Assembly: GCF_001654865.1 (NCBI RefSeq)
Contig: NZ_LXEO01000017.1
Location: 335,663 to 399,662, forward strand
Reading direction: 5' to 3'
DNA from: Buttiauxella noackiae ATCC 51607
Lineage (GTDB): Bacteria; Pseudomonadota; Gammaproteobacteria; Enterobacterales; Enterobacteriaceae
Length of the DNA stretch: 64,000 nt
Positions 16,349 to 25,708 of this stretch are shown here, piece by piece. The notes below the pieces were generated by a model. The model did not search any database, was not told the DNA's origin, and worked only from the letters and a program-made list of their open reading frames with translations. Each line of letters begins with the position of its first letter. Within the stretch, counting starts at the first letter, position 1. The position numbers and the translations under genes are program-made.

Positions 16349-16405
16349 AGTGCTGGTTAACTGTCTGTCGTAAGTGGAAATTGTCTCTATGTTGCTACAG
16401 AGCCC

Positions 16406-18238
16406 TTAATGTTTCAACGAGTAGAAGATCTTTTCTGCCAACGCTTGCGAGATACCTGGCACTTTTGCAATTTCTTCTACGGATGCATTCTTTAATGGTT
16501 GCAATCCCCCCATATATTTCAACAACATCTGGCGACGCTTTGGCCCAACACCTTCGATTGTCTCCAGGGCGCTGGTATTTTTCACTTTTGCCCGTTTTTT
16601 ACGGTGCCCGGAAATGGCATGGTCATGCGATTCATCACGGATATGCTGGATAACATGCAAAGCAGGAGAATCTGGCGGTAGTGAGAAGCCTTCCCCTTCT
16701 GGTTCGAAGAACAACGTCTCAAGCCCGGCTTTGCGGTCCACGCCTTTTGCCACGCCAAGCAACAGGGGATGATTTTTATCCCACTCAACATCAAGTTCTG
16801 CGAAGACGGTTTTTGCCTGGCCGAGTTGCCCTTTGCCACCGTCAATCAGGATAACGTCCGGGATTTTACTTTCGTCGATAGTTTTACCGTAACGACGACG
16901 CAGTACCTGATTCATCGCGGCATAATCATCGCCAGGTGTAATACCTTCAATGTTGTAGCGGCGATATTCCGCACGTAGCGGGCCGTTAGCATCAAAGACC
17001 ACACAGGAAGCCACTGTCTGCTCACCCATGGTGTGACTAATGTCAAAACACTCCATTCTTTTAATTTCTGGCAATTCCAGCACATTGGCTAATGCCGCCA
17101 GACGTTGATGGATGGTCGACTGCTGCGCCAGACGTGTCACCAGTGCGGTGGCCGCATTGGTCCGCGCGAGTTTAAGGTAACGTGCACGATCCCCTCGCGG
17201 TTTGGTCTGCACGTTGATACGCCGACCAGCAAGCTCCGTCAGAGAGTCTGACAACAGGTTTTTATCCGGCAAATTGAAATCGAGCAGAATTTCAGAAGGT
17301 AAGGTGCGCATCTGGCTGCCCTGCAAATAGAACTGGCCAACAAATGTTTCAACCACTTCTGACAGTTCCGTGCCATTTGGTACTTTCGGGAAGTAACTGC
17401 GACTGCCCAACACTTTACCCTGGCGGATAAACAGCACGTGCACACACGCCATACCCGAATCAAACGACACACCGATCACATCCAAATCATCACCGGTATT
17501 AGAGACAAACTGTTTCTCAGTCACACGGCGGACTGCCTGAATCTGGTCACGGATTCGCGCAGCGGCTTCAAACTCCAGGTTTTTACTCGCCTCTTCCATT
17601 CTGGCGATCAACTGGTTAAGAACCTGATCGTCTTTTCCTGAGAGGAACAAGCGCACATATTCCACCTGCTGGGCGTAATCCTCTTCACTGACCAAACCTG
17701 CAACACACGGGCCAAGACAACGCCCAATCTGATATTGCAAACAAGGACGAGAGCGATTGCGATAGACATTGTTTTCGCACTGACGAATCGGGAAGATTTT
17801 TTGTAATAACGCCAGCGTTTCGCGTACTGCGTAGCCGTTCGGGAATGGCCCGAAATATTCCCCCTTCGCATGTTTCGCCCCACGATGCATAGCAAGTCGC
17901 GGGTGTGTATCACCGCTAAGGAAAATGAAAGGATAGGATTTGTCATCGCGCAGCAGCACGTTATAGCGTGGCTGATAAAGCTTGATGTAGTTATGCTCAA
18001 GCAGCAGCGCTTCTGTCTCGGTATGGGTTACCGTCACGTCGATATGCTGGATTAGCGCAACCAGAGCTTCCGTTTTACGGCTGGCAAGATTGCTCCTGAA
18101 GTAGCTCGACAGGCGTTTTTTAAGATCTTTGGCTTTACCAACGTAAATAACCGTCTCACTGGCGTCATACATCCGATAGACGCCAGGTTGGCTGGTTACT
18201 GTCTTGAGAAAAGCTCGCGGGTCAAAGATTTCACTCAC
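16406..18238 (-). CDS. uvrC: Excinuclease ABC subunit C
   Basis: This encodes 610 residues, the same length as in E. coli. The N-terminal GIY-YIG nuclease (GVYRMYD...[14 protein letters not shown], about 19-46) makes the 3' incision. A Cys-rich stretch ([13 protein letters not shown]) and a UVR/UvrB-binding motif (about 205-240) follow. The RNase H-like domain with DISHTMGEQ (Asp near 399) makes the 5' incision, and two HhH motifs ([11 protein letters not shown] and [14 protein letters not shown]) close the protein. It overlaps uvrY by 8 bases and is co-transcribed with it. Acts in nucleotide excision repair with UvrAB. Confidence 0.98.
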   Translation of the reverse strand: MSEIFDPRAFLKTVTSQPGVYRMYDASETVIYVGKAKDLKKRLSSYFRSNLASRKTEALVALIQHIDVTVTHTETEALLLEHNYIKLYQPRYNVLLRDDKSYPFIFLSGDTHPRLAMHRGAKHAKGEYFGPFPNGYAVRETLALLQKIFPIRQCENNVYRNRSRPCLQYQIGRCLGPCVAGLVSEEDYAQQVEYVRLFLSGKDDQVLNQLIARMEEASKNLEFEAAARIRDQIQAVRRVTEKQFVSNTGDDLDVIGVSFDSGMACVHVLFIRQGKVLGSRSYFPKVPNGTELSEVVETFVGQFYLQGSQMRTLPSEILLDFNLPDKNLLSDSLTELAGRRINVQTKPRGDRARYLKLARTNAATALVTRLAQQSTIHQRLAALANVLELPEIKRMECFDISHTMGEQTVASCVVFDANGPLRAEYRRYNIEGITPGDDYAAMNQVLRRRYGKTIDESKIPDVILIDGGKGQLGQAKTVFAELDVEWDKNHPLLLGVAKGVDRKAGLETLFFEPEGEGFSLPPDSPALHVIQHIRDESHDHAISGHRKKRAKVKNTSALETIEGVGPKRRQMLLKYMGGLQPLKNASVEEIAKVPGISQALAEKIFYSLKH

Positions 18239-18890
18239 TACTGATTAACGTCTCCGCACTAAATAAACCATGACGAATGGCCAGGTGTGTCAGCTCAACA
18301 TCGCCACTGATATTCAGTTTACTAAACATGCGGTAACGGTAACTATTGACCGTTTTCGGGCTTAGACTAAGCTGTTCAGAGATCTCATTGACCTTCTGGC
18401 CTTTGGTGATCATCAGCATAATCTGTAATTCACGCTCAGACAAACTGGCAAACGGTGTGTCCGTTTTTTCCGGTTCGATCTGGCTTAATGCCATCTGCTG
18501 GGCGATGTCTGATGCAATGTAACGCTGACCCGCGTTGACTGAGCGAATCGCATTTACCACATCCTGCGGTGCTGCACCTTTACTTAAATAACCCGCCGCA
18601 CCGGCCTGCATGACTTTCGCCGGCAGTGGATTTTCAGTGTGAATCGTCAGCATAATCACTTTGATATCCGTTGAATATCGCGCGATTTTGCGTGTTGCTT
18701 CAAGGCCACCAATGCCTGGCATGTTCATATCCATCAGGACGACATCAACCGGATGGCTACGGCACCATTTTACGGCATCCTCACCGCAATTTGCTTCACC
18801 TGATATCTTAATCCCTTTGATATCTTCAAGAATGCGTCGTATCCCTGCGCGCACCAGTTCGTGGTCATCAACAAGAAGTACGTTGATCAA
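18231..18890 (-). CDS. uvrY: Response regulator UvrY (GacA homologue)
   Basis: This encodes 219 residues (E. coli 218). The receiver domain has the phospho-acceptor Asp in [12 protein letters not shown] (about 54) and the conserved Lys in GYLSKGA (about 105). A LuxR-type HTH at the C-terminus contains [21 protein letters not shown] and [18 protein letters not shown]. It is the partner of the BarA kinase and activates csrB/csrC, thereby controlling carbon storage, motility and biofilm. It overlaps uvrC. No REC residue is missing. Confidence 0.97.
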   Translation of the reverse strand: MINVLLVDDHELVRAGIRRILEDIKGIKISGEANCGEDAVKWCRSHPVDVVLMDMNMPGIGGLEATRKIARYSTDIKVIMLTIHTENPLPAKVMQAGAAGYLSKGAAPQDVVNAIRSVNAGQRYIASDIAQQMALSQIEPEKTDTPFASLSERELQIMLMITKGQKVNEISEQLSLSPKTVNSYRYRMFSKLNISGDVELTHLAIRHGLFSAETLISSE

Positions 18891-19311
18891 AGGGGACTCT
18901 CCAGAAAAGGAATTACGCTACTAAAAATTATCACGCTATATTAACGGGTTTTCCGGTAACTTTAAAATGCAAAAACAGATTTTCAGAGTTTCCACTGTTT
19001 TTGGAAATTTAATTGTACAGTGGAAACTGTACAAGCAATTTGATTAATTTATGGCTTTAAATAATAAAAATGCCTTTCACATTAAAAAAAACGATAATTC
19101 ATTAATATCAGACGTATTAAATAATGCTTACACACCCCAACATTTAACCGCAAACAAACACAATCAAAACAATTTAACAGCATTGTACAGATAACAACCT
19201 GGATGTTTAGCGTAAGCACTAATAAAATAGTTTACGATTGTGCTATACTCCGCCGCCTTACGAAACCGTTACACAAAACAACGGTGTACCAACCAAGACC
19301 GAGGAACACAA
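18891..19311. other. AT-rich intergenic region between uvrY and yecF
   Basis: These 420 bases separate divergent genes and are rich in A/T tracts (for example around 19060-19170). Apart from the extended -10 near 19241 I see no coding frame, repeat or RNA gene. The base composition suits curved, H-NS-bound regulatory DNA, which is inference. Confidence 0.5.
19241..19249 (+). promoter_or_regulatory. Extended -10 promoter of yecF
   Basis: TGCTATACT is an extended -10 element, about 60 bases before the yecF ATG. There is no good -35, as is usual for extended -10 promoters. Confidence 0.55.
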
Positions 19312-19536
19312 ATGAGCACTCCTGATTTTTCCACCGCAGACAACAGTAGTGAACTGGCTATTGAAGTTACCTGCCTGAAAGCTATGCTGACTCAGATGCT
19401 AAAAGCCATGGGCCAAGCCGATGCAGGCAAGGTTATCATCAAAATGGAAAAGCAAATTGCTCAGATGGACGACTCGGCGCACGCAGAAGTCTTTGGTAAT
19501 ACTGTTAAGCAAATTAAACAGGCTTACCGTCAGTAA
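19312..19536 (+). CDS. yecF: Conserved small protein YecF (DUF2594)
   Basis: This encodes 74 residues, the same length as E. coli YecF, with matching start MSTPDFSTA and end [10 protein letters not shown]. It is soluble and mostly helical, with a heptad-like centre ([20 protein letters not shown]). The function is not known. An upstream in-frame ATG at 19240 overlaps the promoter and is rejected; GAGGAA lies 6 bases before the chosen start. It lies between uvrY and sdiA as in E. coli. Confidence 0.95.
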   Translation: MSTPDFSTADNSSELAIEVTCLKAMLTQMLKAMGQADAGKVIIKMEKQIAQMDDSAHAEVFGNTVKQIKQAYRQ

Positions 19537-19547
19537 TCGTTAAACGG

Positions 19548-19580
19548 CGGCTGGATGAGGAATATGTCTCCAGCCGTTTC
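19548..19580 (+). terminator. Intrinsic terminator after yecF
   Basis: CGGCTGGA and TCCAGCCG pair around 13 bases and are followed by TTTCGTT. It lies 12 bases past the yecF stop and between convergent yecF and sdiA. Confidence 0.55.
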
Positions 19581-19609
19581 GTTGAAGAGTCATCGAATTA
19601 ACTCCCCTT

Positions 19610-20332
19610 TCAAATTATTCCTATCGCTGCCGCATAACAGGCAATTTGTGTTTTATTTGGCGCATTAAATTTCTTCTGCATATTTTTCTGATGAAAATTG
19701 ACGGTATTTTCTGATATCGACAAAATAATAGCGATTTCAGCTGATGTTTTTCCTTCACCCGTCCACTGCAATATTTCCCGCTCACGCTTGCTGAGTTTTA
19801 ATGTCAGCGCATCCATAGATGGATCGTTTAGACGCGTTAACGTCATCAGGCTCAATTCACCTAAATACTGCAGACGTAACTGAAGCTCATCGCTGGGTAA
19901 TATTTTCCCTTTGCCCTGAGTACGTGAAACAGAGTAAAAACCCATTGCTCGATTAGGTGCCATTACACACTGGCTAATGCCGCGGCGCAGGCCGTGATCC
20001 CTTGCCGCATCCCAGAACTGTGGGGTATCGCTAAAAAGCTCGTCATTCCACGGTAAATGGCCACGCATGAAATTTTCCGGGCGAAGCACCGGGTCTATCG
20101 TGAAGTAATTTTCAGCATGATAGTGATCGAGCCAGCTTTGCGGATAGGACGATCTTAAAGAGGTTTTAGGGCGGGTAAATGGCACCGGGTGACGTATACA
20201 TAGCGAGTAATAGTCAAACTCCAACAGCTCAGTTTGCTGATGCAGAATCTTCGTTATTTCATCAGCCTGAGTGACAGACTGGAAGATATTAAGCGCATCC
20301 AGACGCCAGTTAAAAAAGTTACGATCATCCAT
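19610..20332 (-). CDS. sdiA: LuxR-type quorum-sensing regulator SdiA
   Basis: This encodes 240 residues from the start at 20332, as in E. coli. A longer frame to 20371 is possible: AGGAG lies 14 bases before 20332, which is not ideal. The N-terminal autoinducer-binding domain (about 1-165) has FDYYSLCIRHPVPFTRPK and WWD-like pocket residues in PWNDELFSD. The C-terminal HTH (about 175-240) has LSKREREILQWTGEGKTSAEIA and SENTVNFHQKNMQKK. SdiA senses AHLs made by other species and affects division, acid resistance and motility genes. There is no luxI in the window, as usual for enterics. Confidence 0.94.
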   Translation of the reverse strand: MDDRNFFNWRLDALNIFQSVTQADEITKILHQQTELLEFDYYSLCIRHPVPFTRPKTSLRSSYPQSWLDHYHAENYFTIDPVLRPENFMRGHLPWNDELFSDTPQFWDAARDHGLRRGISQCVMAPNRAMGFYSVSRTQGKGKILPSDELQLRLQYLGELSLMTLTRLNDPSMDALTLKLSKREREILQWTGEGKTSAEIAIILSISENTVNFHQKNMQKKFNAPNKTQIACYAAAIGII

Positions 20333-20509
20333 TATATCTGGCGAAACTCCTGACATTGAATTCATTTTCAAATGTAATGCCTAACGCTATCACATTTGCC
20401 ATCTTTATTTATATGATTTAACAGTAATTACAGCTGAATATTGAGAATCAATACTCAATAATTATATTTTTATTTATAACGCTTATTAATTACAGGGTTA
20501 ATTCACCAT

Positions 20510-20536
20510 AAATAACGGCCCCAATTGGGGCCGTTC
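20510..20536 (-). terminator. Intrinsic terminator of the tcyJ-dcyD-tcyLN cluster
   Basis: AACGGCCCC and GGGGCCGTT pair around AATT, 4 bases past the tcyN stop. ATTTAT follows on the minus strand. Confidence 0.7.
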
Positions 20537-20539
20537 AAG

Positions 20540-21292
20540 CTATTGCGTCAAAAACTTCTCAAGAAATTGCTGGGTACGCGCCTGCTTAGGATTAGCAAAC
20601 AATTCACGAGCCGGCCCCTGTTCCACAATACGCCCCTGGTCCATGAAGATAGCGCGGTCAGCAACATCGCGGGCGAAGCTCATTTCATGAGTCACAATCA
20701 CCATGGTGCGTTTCTCCAGCGCTAACTGGCGGATTGTGCTCAACACTTCCCCCACCAGCTCAGGATCGAGTGCTGAGGTTGGCTCATCAAACAGAATAAC
20801 TTCCGGGCGCATGGCCAATGCACGAGCTATCGCCACACGCTGCTGCTGGCCACCTGAAAGGCGGCGCGGATAACTGGTCTCTTTGCCACTCAACCCCACT
20901 TTCGCCAGTAGCTCACGCGCGCGTGCTATTGCCTCTTCCTTCGGCTCACCTTTAACAATCACCGGCCCCTCAATGATATTTTCAATAACCGTACGGTGCG
21001 GGAAAAGGTTGAAACTTTGGAATACAAAACCAACATGTTGGCGCAGCTCGCGCACTTTATTCTTTTGCTTACTCAGCGAAAGCGCTGCATCAATGGAGAT
21101 ATCTCCAACCCTGATGATTCCCGCCTCCGGCTGTTCCAGCAAGTTAATGCAACGTAAAAGCGTGGTTTTGCCTGAGCCGCTTGGACCAATAATGGCGACC
21201 ACCTCCCCTGCTTTTACTTCCAGATCGATGCCATGCAGCACGGTCTGCCCGTGGAACTTCTTGATCAGTTGCTTTACGTCGATGGCACTCAT
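20540..21292 (-). CDS. tcyN: L-cystine ABC transporter ATP-binding subunit TcyN (YecC)
   Basis: This encodes 250 residues. Walker [10 protein letters not shown] (about 34-42), signature LSGGQQQR (about 145), Walker [14 protein letters not shown] and the H-loop THEM are all intact. It powers uptake of L-cystine (also diaminopimelate and some toxic analogues in E. coli) with the permease TcyL and the binding protein TcyJ. Its start overlaps the tcyL stop by 4 bases. Regulation by CysB/FliA in E. coli is known; no site was identified here. Confidence 0.96.
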   Translation of the reverse strand: MSAIDVKQLIKKFHGQTVLHGIDLEVKAGEVVAIIGPSGSGKTTLLRCINLLEQPEAGIIRVGDISIDAALSLSKQKNKVRELRQHVGFVFQSFNLFPHRTVIENIIEGPVIVKGEPKEEAIARARELLAKVGLSGKETSYPRRLSGGQQQRVAIARALAMRPEVILFDEPTSALDPELVGEVLSTIRQLALEKRTMVIVTHEMSFARDVADRAIFMDQGRIVEQGPARELFANPKQARTQQFLEKFLTQ

Positions 21293-21957
21293 TTTGGATC
21301 CCTGTCCTGGCGATTAAGTTGATTTTCAAAGTAGTTCTGCAACGAAGAGAGCACCGTTGCCATTACCCAGTAAATCAAGGAAGCCGCGAGATACATGGTA
21401 AACACCTCAAGCGTACGAGAAGTAATAAGCTGAGCCTGGCGAAACAACTCAGGAACCTGAATCGTTGCCGCAAGCGAGGTGTCTTTCACCAGACTGATAA
21501 AGCTGTTGCTCAGTGGCGGTAATGCCACACGCGCTGCCTGCGGTAAAATCGCCCGGCGCAAAGTTTGCCACGGCGTCATACCAATACTTGCCGCCGCTTC
21601 CCACTGCCCTTTATCAATTGACGAAATTGCAGCACGCAGTGTTTCCGATGCATATGCCGCCATATTCAACGACAAACCAATCATTGCGGCCGGAATTGGA
21701 TCAAGCTCAATGCCAAACTGCGGCAGACCGTAATAGATCATAAACAGCTGTGCGATTAACGGCGTGCCACGAAAAATTGACACATAGAAACGCGAGAGCA
21801 GTGAAAACGGCCAAAATCGTGATAAGCGCATCAGCGCCAGTAAAAAACCGAGAATCAACCCAAAGAACATACCGCCGATGCTGAGTTGCAGCGTAAAGAC
21901 GGCCCCTTTGAGCAGAAAAGGTGCCGAGTCCAGCACCAGTTGAATACTTTCTTGCAT
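21289..21957 (-). CDS. tcyL: L-cystine ABC transporter permease TcyL (YecS)
   Basis: This encodes 222 residues of the HisMQ type with about five membrane helices. The EAA loop is read in EAAASIGMTPWQTLRRAILPQAAR (about 155-178), which docks onto TcyN. The N-terminus MQESIQLVLDSAPFLLKGA is typical. It lies 86 bases downstream of dcyD, so import of cystine and desulfhydration of D-cysteine are genetically joined, as in E. coli. It is complete. Confidence 0.96.
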   Translation of the reverse strand: MQESIQLVLDSAPFLLKGAVFTLQLSIGGMFFGLILGFLLALMRLSRFWPFSLLSRFYVSIFRGTPLIAQLFMIYYGLPQFGIELDPIPAAMIGLSLNMAAYASETLRAAISSIDKGQWEAAASIGMTPWQTLRRAILPQAARVALPPLSNSFISLVKDTSLAATIQVPELFRQAQLITSRTLEVFTMYLAASLIYWVMATVLSSLQNYFENQLNRQDRDPK

Positions 21958-22043
21958 ACTTAAATTACACCCTGTCTGTCTTTTTTATTCTTGCGCTATA
22001 CAGTCGCGGATATGGCTACACTAACCCACGCTACATAATCTCT

Positions 22044-23030
22044 TTAAACATGCGGATGGTAAGCGAACAGTGCTGGCGCCCCACCGGTATGAATAAAGAT
22101 TATCGGCCCTTCGTCTTTAAAACGCTTTTGTGCCACGCCATCAATCAAACCAGCCATCGCTTTACCGGTGTAAACCGGGTCAAGCAAAATCCCTTCAAGA
22201 CGCGCCAGTAACTTTATGGCTTCCAGCCCTTCTTCATTAGGTTTGCCATAACCCGGTGCAAAATAATCATCCCACAGAGTAATCGGATTATTGGCGCTGA
22301 CACTCAGCGATTGCGCCACAGCCTGCTGTAAAGCTTCCACTTTTGGAAGCTGCTGGGCAATCGAACGCGAAACGGTGACACCGATTAAGTCGACATCTGG
22401 CATAAGCTGTTCAAGCCCTACCGCAAGCCCTGCATGAGTCCCGGCACTACCGGACGCAACAACAACAGACGAGACGTTAACAGCACCTTCACACTGCTGG
22501 GCGATTTCCAGCGCACTCTCCACATAACCCAGTGCCCCCAGTGCATTAGAGCCCCCCACCGGAATCACATACGGGCGAAAACCTTGTGCTTCAAGGCGCT
22601 CAGCAACTTCTTCAAGTTGTTGATCAGGCGAATGTAGCGCATCACACATTTCGATTTCGACATCAAACAAGTCGAGCATCAAACGGTTGCCATTGGTGAG
22701 ATAATTCTCTGCCTGCGTGCCAATCGGGTTTTCCAACAACGCGACACATTTAAGGCCAAGTTTTGCAGCAACCGCAGCAGTCTGGCGAACGTGATTTGAC
22801 TGAATCGCCCCTGCGGTGACCAGAACGTCAGCCCCTTCACGTAGCGCATCGGCTGCCAGAAACTCAAGTTTACGCAGCTTATTACCCCCCATCGCCATGG
22901 GTGTTGTATCGTCACGTTTGATGTAGATTTCACGACCAAGGTAGTCAGAAAAACGCGGCAGATATTCGAGTGGCGTCGGGGCGCCGATAAACTCCAGACG
23001 CGGAAAGCGCGTCAGATTGTGCAGTGACAT
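22044..23030 (-). CDS. dcyD: D-cysteine desulfhydrase
   Basis: This encodes 328 residues, the E. coli length. It is a PLP enzyme of the ACC-deaminase family that splits D-cysteine into pyruvate, H2S and ammonia. The PLP lysine is in [11 protein letters not shown] (about 51), with [18 protein letters not shown], the phosphate-binding SGSAGTHAG and the C-terminal [13 protein letters not shown]. The start at 23030 is chosen because GGAG lies 6 bases before it; the upstream ATG at 23042 overlaps that site. It lies between tcyJ and tcyL in the sulfur-uptake cluster. Confidence 0.96.
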   Translation of the reverse strand: MSLHNLTRFPRLEFIGAPTPLEYLPRFSDYLGREIYIKRDDTTPMAMGGNKLRKLEFLAADALREGADVLVTAGAIQSNHVRQTAAVAAKLGLKCVALLENPIGTQAENYLTNGNRLMLDLFDVEIEMCDALHSPDQQLEEVAERLEAQGFRPYVIPVGGSNALGALGYVESALEIAQQCEGAVNVSSVVVASGSAGTHAGLAVGLEQLMPDVDLIGVTVSRSIAQQLPKVEALQQAVAQSLSVSANNPITLWDDYFAPGYGKPNEEGLEAIKLLARLEGILLDPVYTGKAMAGLIDGVAQKRFKDEGPIIFIHTGGAPALFAYHPHV

Positions 23031-23116
23031 GAGCAACTCCATTACACTTTGAATAAAATCCAGATTTATTCATTATGCACCAGCCGGGCAAAATGCCGAC
23101 AAATACAAATAAAAAA

Positions 23117-23147
23117 GGCGGATGTCGCTTACGCTAATCCGCCCTAC
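23117..23147. repeat. REP-like palindrome between tcyJ and dcyD
   Basis: GGCGGAT and ATCCGCC arms flank TCGCTTACGCTA, and GTAGGG follows on the reverse strand. Related units occur at 39084, 45981 and 61341. In an operon gap such a unit stabilises the upstream mRNA, favouring the binding protein tcyJ. Confidence 0.8.
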
Positions 23148-23161
23148 AGGTATCGGGTTAC

Positions 23162-23962
23162 TTACTTAGTAACGTCAGCACCAAACCATTTTTCAGAAAG
23201 CTTGGCCAGAGAACCATCTTTCTGCATTTCAGCGATACCTTTGTTGATCGCTTCAACCAGGTCTTCATTGCCTTTACGTACCGCAACACCCGCTTCCTGA
23301 CGAGAGAATGGAGCACCCGCTACAGCCAGGGTATCTTTGGTTTTCTTCACCAGATCCAGCGCCGCCAGGCGGTCAACCAGAATGGCATCAATACGGCCTA
23401 CGCGTAGATCCTGATATTTAGTTGGGTCATCATCATAAGTGCGGATATCCACGCCCTGCACATTGGCACGTAACCATTCTTCATAGTTTGTCCCAAGGCC
23501 CACCCCCACTTTTTTGCCTTTCAGGGAATCAGGCCCGGTAATGCTGCCTTCATTGCCTTTTTTCACTAGCGCCTGAATACCGGAAACGGTATATGGCGTT
23601 GAGAAATCATATTTTTGCTTACGCACATCGGAAATCGTGACCTGATTAATCACCACATCGATGCGTTTGGAGTCCAGTGACGCCAGCATGCCGTCCCATT
23701 TCGTCGGCTTAAGCGCGGCTTTTACGCCCAGGTGCTGTGCCAGTTGTTCTGCAAATTCCACTTCAAAACCGGTCAGTTTGCCATCATCACCCTGAAAGCT
23801 AAACGGAGGGTAGGTTCCTTCCAGGCCAACCAGCAACGTGCCGCGTTCTTTGACTTTATTGAGTAAGTTTTCCGCCGCAAACGTCTTCACACTCGCGCCA
23901 GCTACCATTGCCACAGCCAGCACGCCCATCAGCGCCTGACGCCCCACCATTGCTAGTTTCAT
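23162..23962 (-). CDS. tcyJ: L-cystine-binding periplasmic protein TcyJ (FliY)
   Basis: This encodes 266 residues, as in E. coli FliY/TcyJ. The signal peptide spans MKLAMVGRQALMGVLAVAMVAG to about AFA|AEN. SBP family 3 hallmarks include GTLLVGLEGTYPPFSF and GFEVEFAEQLAQHLGV, with the substrate Arg in TISDVRKQKYDFSTPY and the Asp in RTYDDDPTK. A longer frame to 24025 is rejected because the signal peptide starts at 23962 with GGGG ahead. It delivers cystine to TcyLN. It is the first gene of the cluster and the best-expressed partner. Confidence 0.96.
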   Translation of the reverse strand: MKLAMVGRQALMGVLAVAMVAGASVKTFAAENLLNKVKERGTLLVGLEGTYPPFSFQGDDGKLTGFEVEFAEQLAQHLGVKAALKPTKWDGMLASLDSKRIDVVINQVTISDVRKQKYDFSTPYTVSGIQALVKKGNEGSITGPDSLKGKKVGVGLGTNYEEWLRANVQGVDIRTYDDDPTKYQDLRVGRIDAILVDRLAALDLVKKTKDTLAVAGAPFSRQEAGVAVRKGNEDLVEAINKGIAEMQKDGSLAKLSEKWFGADVTK

Positions 23963-24122
23963 AGATACCCCGAATGTCGATAATTTGATGTAGTGTAACG
24001 ACTTAATATAATGAATCAAAACCACTACGTTACAACTTATGCCGTTTTAATATATACCTTAATCTTTTAAGTTGCAGGCGTGTTGGCTGCTCTCGCTTGC
24101 CGCCTTCCTGCATCCTGAGATC

Positions 24123-24677
24123 TTATGGGTAAATATCAGAAGTTGATTTATTTTCCTGGAAATGGGCACGGGTAGTTTGGTTCAGGGTCTGGAACTGCCC
24201 GTACTTGCGCAGTGCAATACGGTAATTATTGGTGCTGGTTGGCGGTAACCACTCTTCCAGGGAATCGTCGAAGAAAGCGTTAGCTGAAGTGGGAGAAGGG
24301 ATATTTTGTTCAGCAAAATGATTACCCAGACGACGCAGGCGGACCACATATTCGCGGATGGTGCCGTGGCTCATCTCCGTTTGCTCGAACAGGTATTCTT
24401 TAAAGCCAATGATATCGAAATAGTGCTGCTGCTCTTTGCAGTACAAATCACCGCAAAAACGGCACAGTGCCGCCCAGGACAGGCGTTCAGCCTGCCAGCC
24501 ATTATCATCTATTAAAGTATCAAGTTGGGCGATGGCGGTTTTGCTGACAATTTCCCCCCCACGCGTAAGCGTGATTCTGTCGAGCAATTTTGCGCACTGC
24601 GCACAATGAGTTTGTGTGTGTTTAAAGTCTTTCAAATAACGGCTTAATGGCCGTTTTTTTAATTGCTGCACCGTCAT
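24123..24677 (-). CDS. fliZ: Flagellar/curli switch regulator FliZ
   Basis: This encodes 184 residues (E. coli 183). RPLSRYLKDFKHTQTHCAQC and the core-binding-like segment TREYVVRLRRLGNHF-type (REYVVRLRRLGNHFAEQN, about 105-122) identify it. FliZ binds DNA at RpoS-like promoters, repressing sigmaS targets such as curli and c-di-GMP genes, and keeps the cell motile. Start 24677: GGGA lies 7 bases ahead, while the upstream ATG at 24710 lies in the ERIC boundary. It follows fliA on the same strand, but a 122-base ERIC element fills the gap. Confidence 0.94.
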   Translation of the reverse strand: MTVQQLKKRPLSRYLKDFKHTQTHCAQCAKLLDRITLTRGGEIVSKTAIAQLDTLIDDNGWQAERLSWAALCRFCGDLYCKEQQHYFDIIGFKEYLFEQTEMSHGTIREYVVRLRRLGNHFAEQNIPSPTSANAFFDDSLEEWLPPTSTNNYRIALRKYGQFQTLNQTTRAHFQENKSTSDIYP

Positions 24678-24701
24678 TATGTAATCCCGATTATCTCGCC
24701 A

Positions 24702-24823
24702 GATACCCAACTAACTCGAGTCGCATCGCGCGGCAAGAGAACAAGTCCCGATACGCTTACATCAGTAAGTCATTCGGGCACGTGAACGCTGCCAACAAAG
24801 ATGAAACCTGAAGTATGACGGGC
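24702..24823. repeat. ERIC (IRU) element between fliA and fliZ
   Basis: The imperfect palindrome contains the ERIC core with GCTTACAT-AGTAAGT-ATTCGGG, left end ACCCAACTAACTCGAG and right end CTGAAGTATGACGGGCAT. It ends 2 bases before the fliA stop codon, so it is transcribed within the fliAZ mRNA. Two more copies lie at 45181 and 46561. Confidence 0.88.
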
Positions 24824-24825
24824 AT

Positions 24826-25545
24826 TTACAACTTACCGAGCTTCGTGCGTAAACGTTTAATCGCCTGGCTGTGCAACTGACTCACGCGCGACTCCCCCAC
24901 TTCCAGCACCGCGCCAATCTCTTTCAGATTCAGCTCTTCCTGGTAGTAAAGGGTCAACACCAGCTTTTCACGCTCAGGTAACGCTTCAATTGCGCCCATC
25001 ACACGCTCACGCAAATTCCCTTCCAACAATTGTTGAAGCGGGTTCGCCTGCTGATGCTCTTCAGTAATCAGTTCGATACTATCGCCATGCTCTTCACGCC
25101 ACTCATCGTAAGAAAAGAGTTGGCTGTTATTGGTGTCGAGCAACATCTGACGGTATTCGTTGAGCGGGATATCCAACCGGTCGGCCACTTCAGTTTCGGT
25201 GGCGTTACGGCCCAGCTCTTGCTCCAGTTGACCAATTGCCTGCGCAACGCCGCGGGCATTACGCCTGACGCTGCGGGGCACCCAGTCACGGCTGCGCAAC
25301 TCATCAAGCATCGCCCCACGGATGCGCTGCACCGCGTAGGTAGTAAATGCCGTTCCTTGCAGGGCATCATAACGGTCCACTGCGTTTAACAACCCGATGC
25401 CGCCCGCCTGTAGCAGGTCGTCAAGCTCCACACTCGCAGGCAGGCGTACCTGCAGGCGCAATGCTTCGTGACGCACCAGCGGTACATAACGCTGCCACAG
25501 CGAGTGTTTATCCATCACACCTTCAGCGGTATACAGTGAATTCAC
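24826..25545 (-). CDS. fliA: RNA polymerase sigma28 factor FliA
   Basis: This encodes 239 residues, the E. coli length and nearly identical in core regions. Region 2 is read in VELDDLLQAGGIGLLNAVDRYD and YAVQRIRGAMLDELRS (-10 recognition), region 3 in ATETEVADRLDIPL, and region 4 in LVLTLYYQEELNLKEIGAVLEVGESRVSQL. It directs RNA polymerase to late flagellar promoters (fliC, fliD, motA, tar) and is held by FlgM until the hook is complete. A GCCGATAA lies 26 bases upstream of the start. Confidence 0.98.
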   Translation of the reverse strand: MNSLYTAEGVMDKHSLWQRYVPLVRHEALRLQVRLPASVELDDLLQAGGIGLLNAVDRYDALQGTAFTTYAVQRIRGAMLDELRSRDWVPRSVRRNARGVAQAIGQLEQELGRNATETEVADRLDIPLNEYRQMLLDTNNSQLFSYDEWREEHGDSIELITEEHQQANPLQQLLEGNLRERVMGAIEALPEREKLVLTLYYQEELNLKEIGAVLEVGESRVSQLHSQAIKRLRTKLGKL

Positions 25546-25570
25546 GATAAACAGCCCTGCGTTAGTTGAG

Positions 25571-25578
25571 TTATCGGC
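25571..25578 (-). promoter_or_regulatory. Sigma28 -10-like box upstream of fliA
   Basis: The minus strand reads GCCGATAA, the perfect FliA -10 consensus, and is conserved with the E. coli fliA leader. No good TAAAGTTT lies 11 bases upstream, so autoregulation through this site is only possible, not shown. Confidence 0.4.
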
Positions 25579-25663
25579 ATGATTATCCGTTTCTGGAGGG
25601 GTTTTAATCGCAAGAATAGTGGGTGAAATGAGGGGTTATTTGGGGTTATGGGTAACAACCATA

Positions 25664-25691
25664 AAGAAAAAACCCCGCAAGCGCGGGGTTT
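25664..25691 (-). terminator. Intrinsic terminator of fliC
   Basis: AAACCCCGC and GCGGGGTTT pair around GCTT and are followed by a run of T on the minus strand, 18 bases past the fliC stop. Confidence 0.92.
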
Positions 25692-25708
25692 GGTCAGGTT
25701 TGCGTGGA

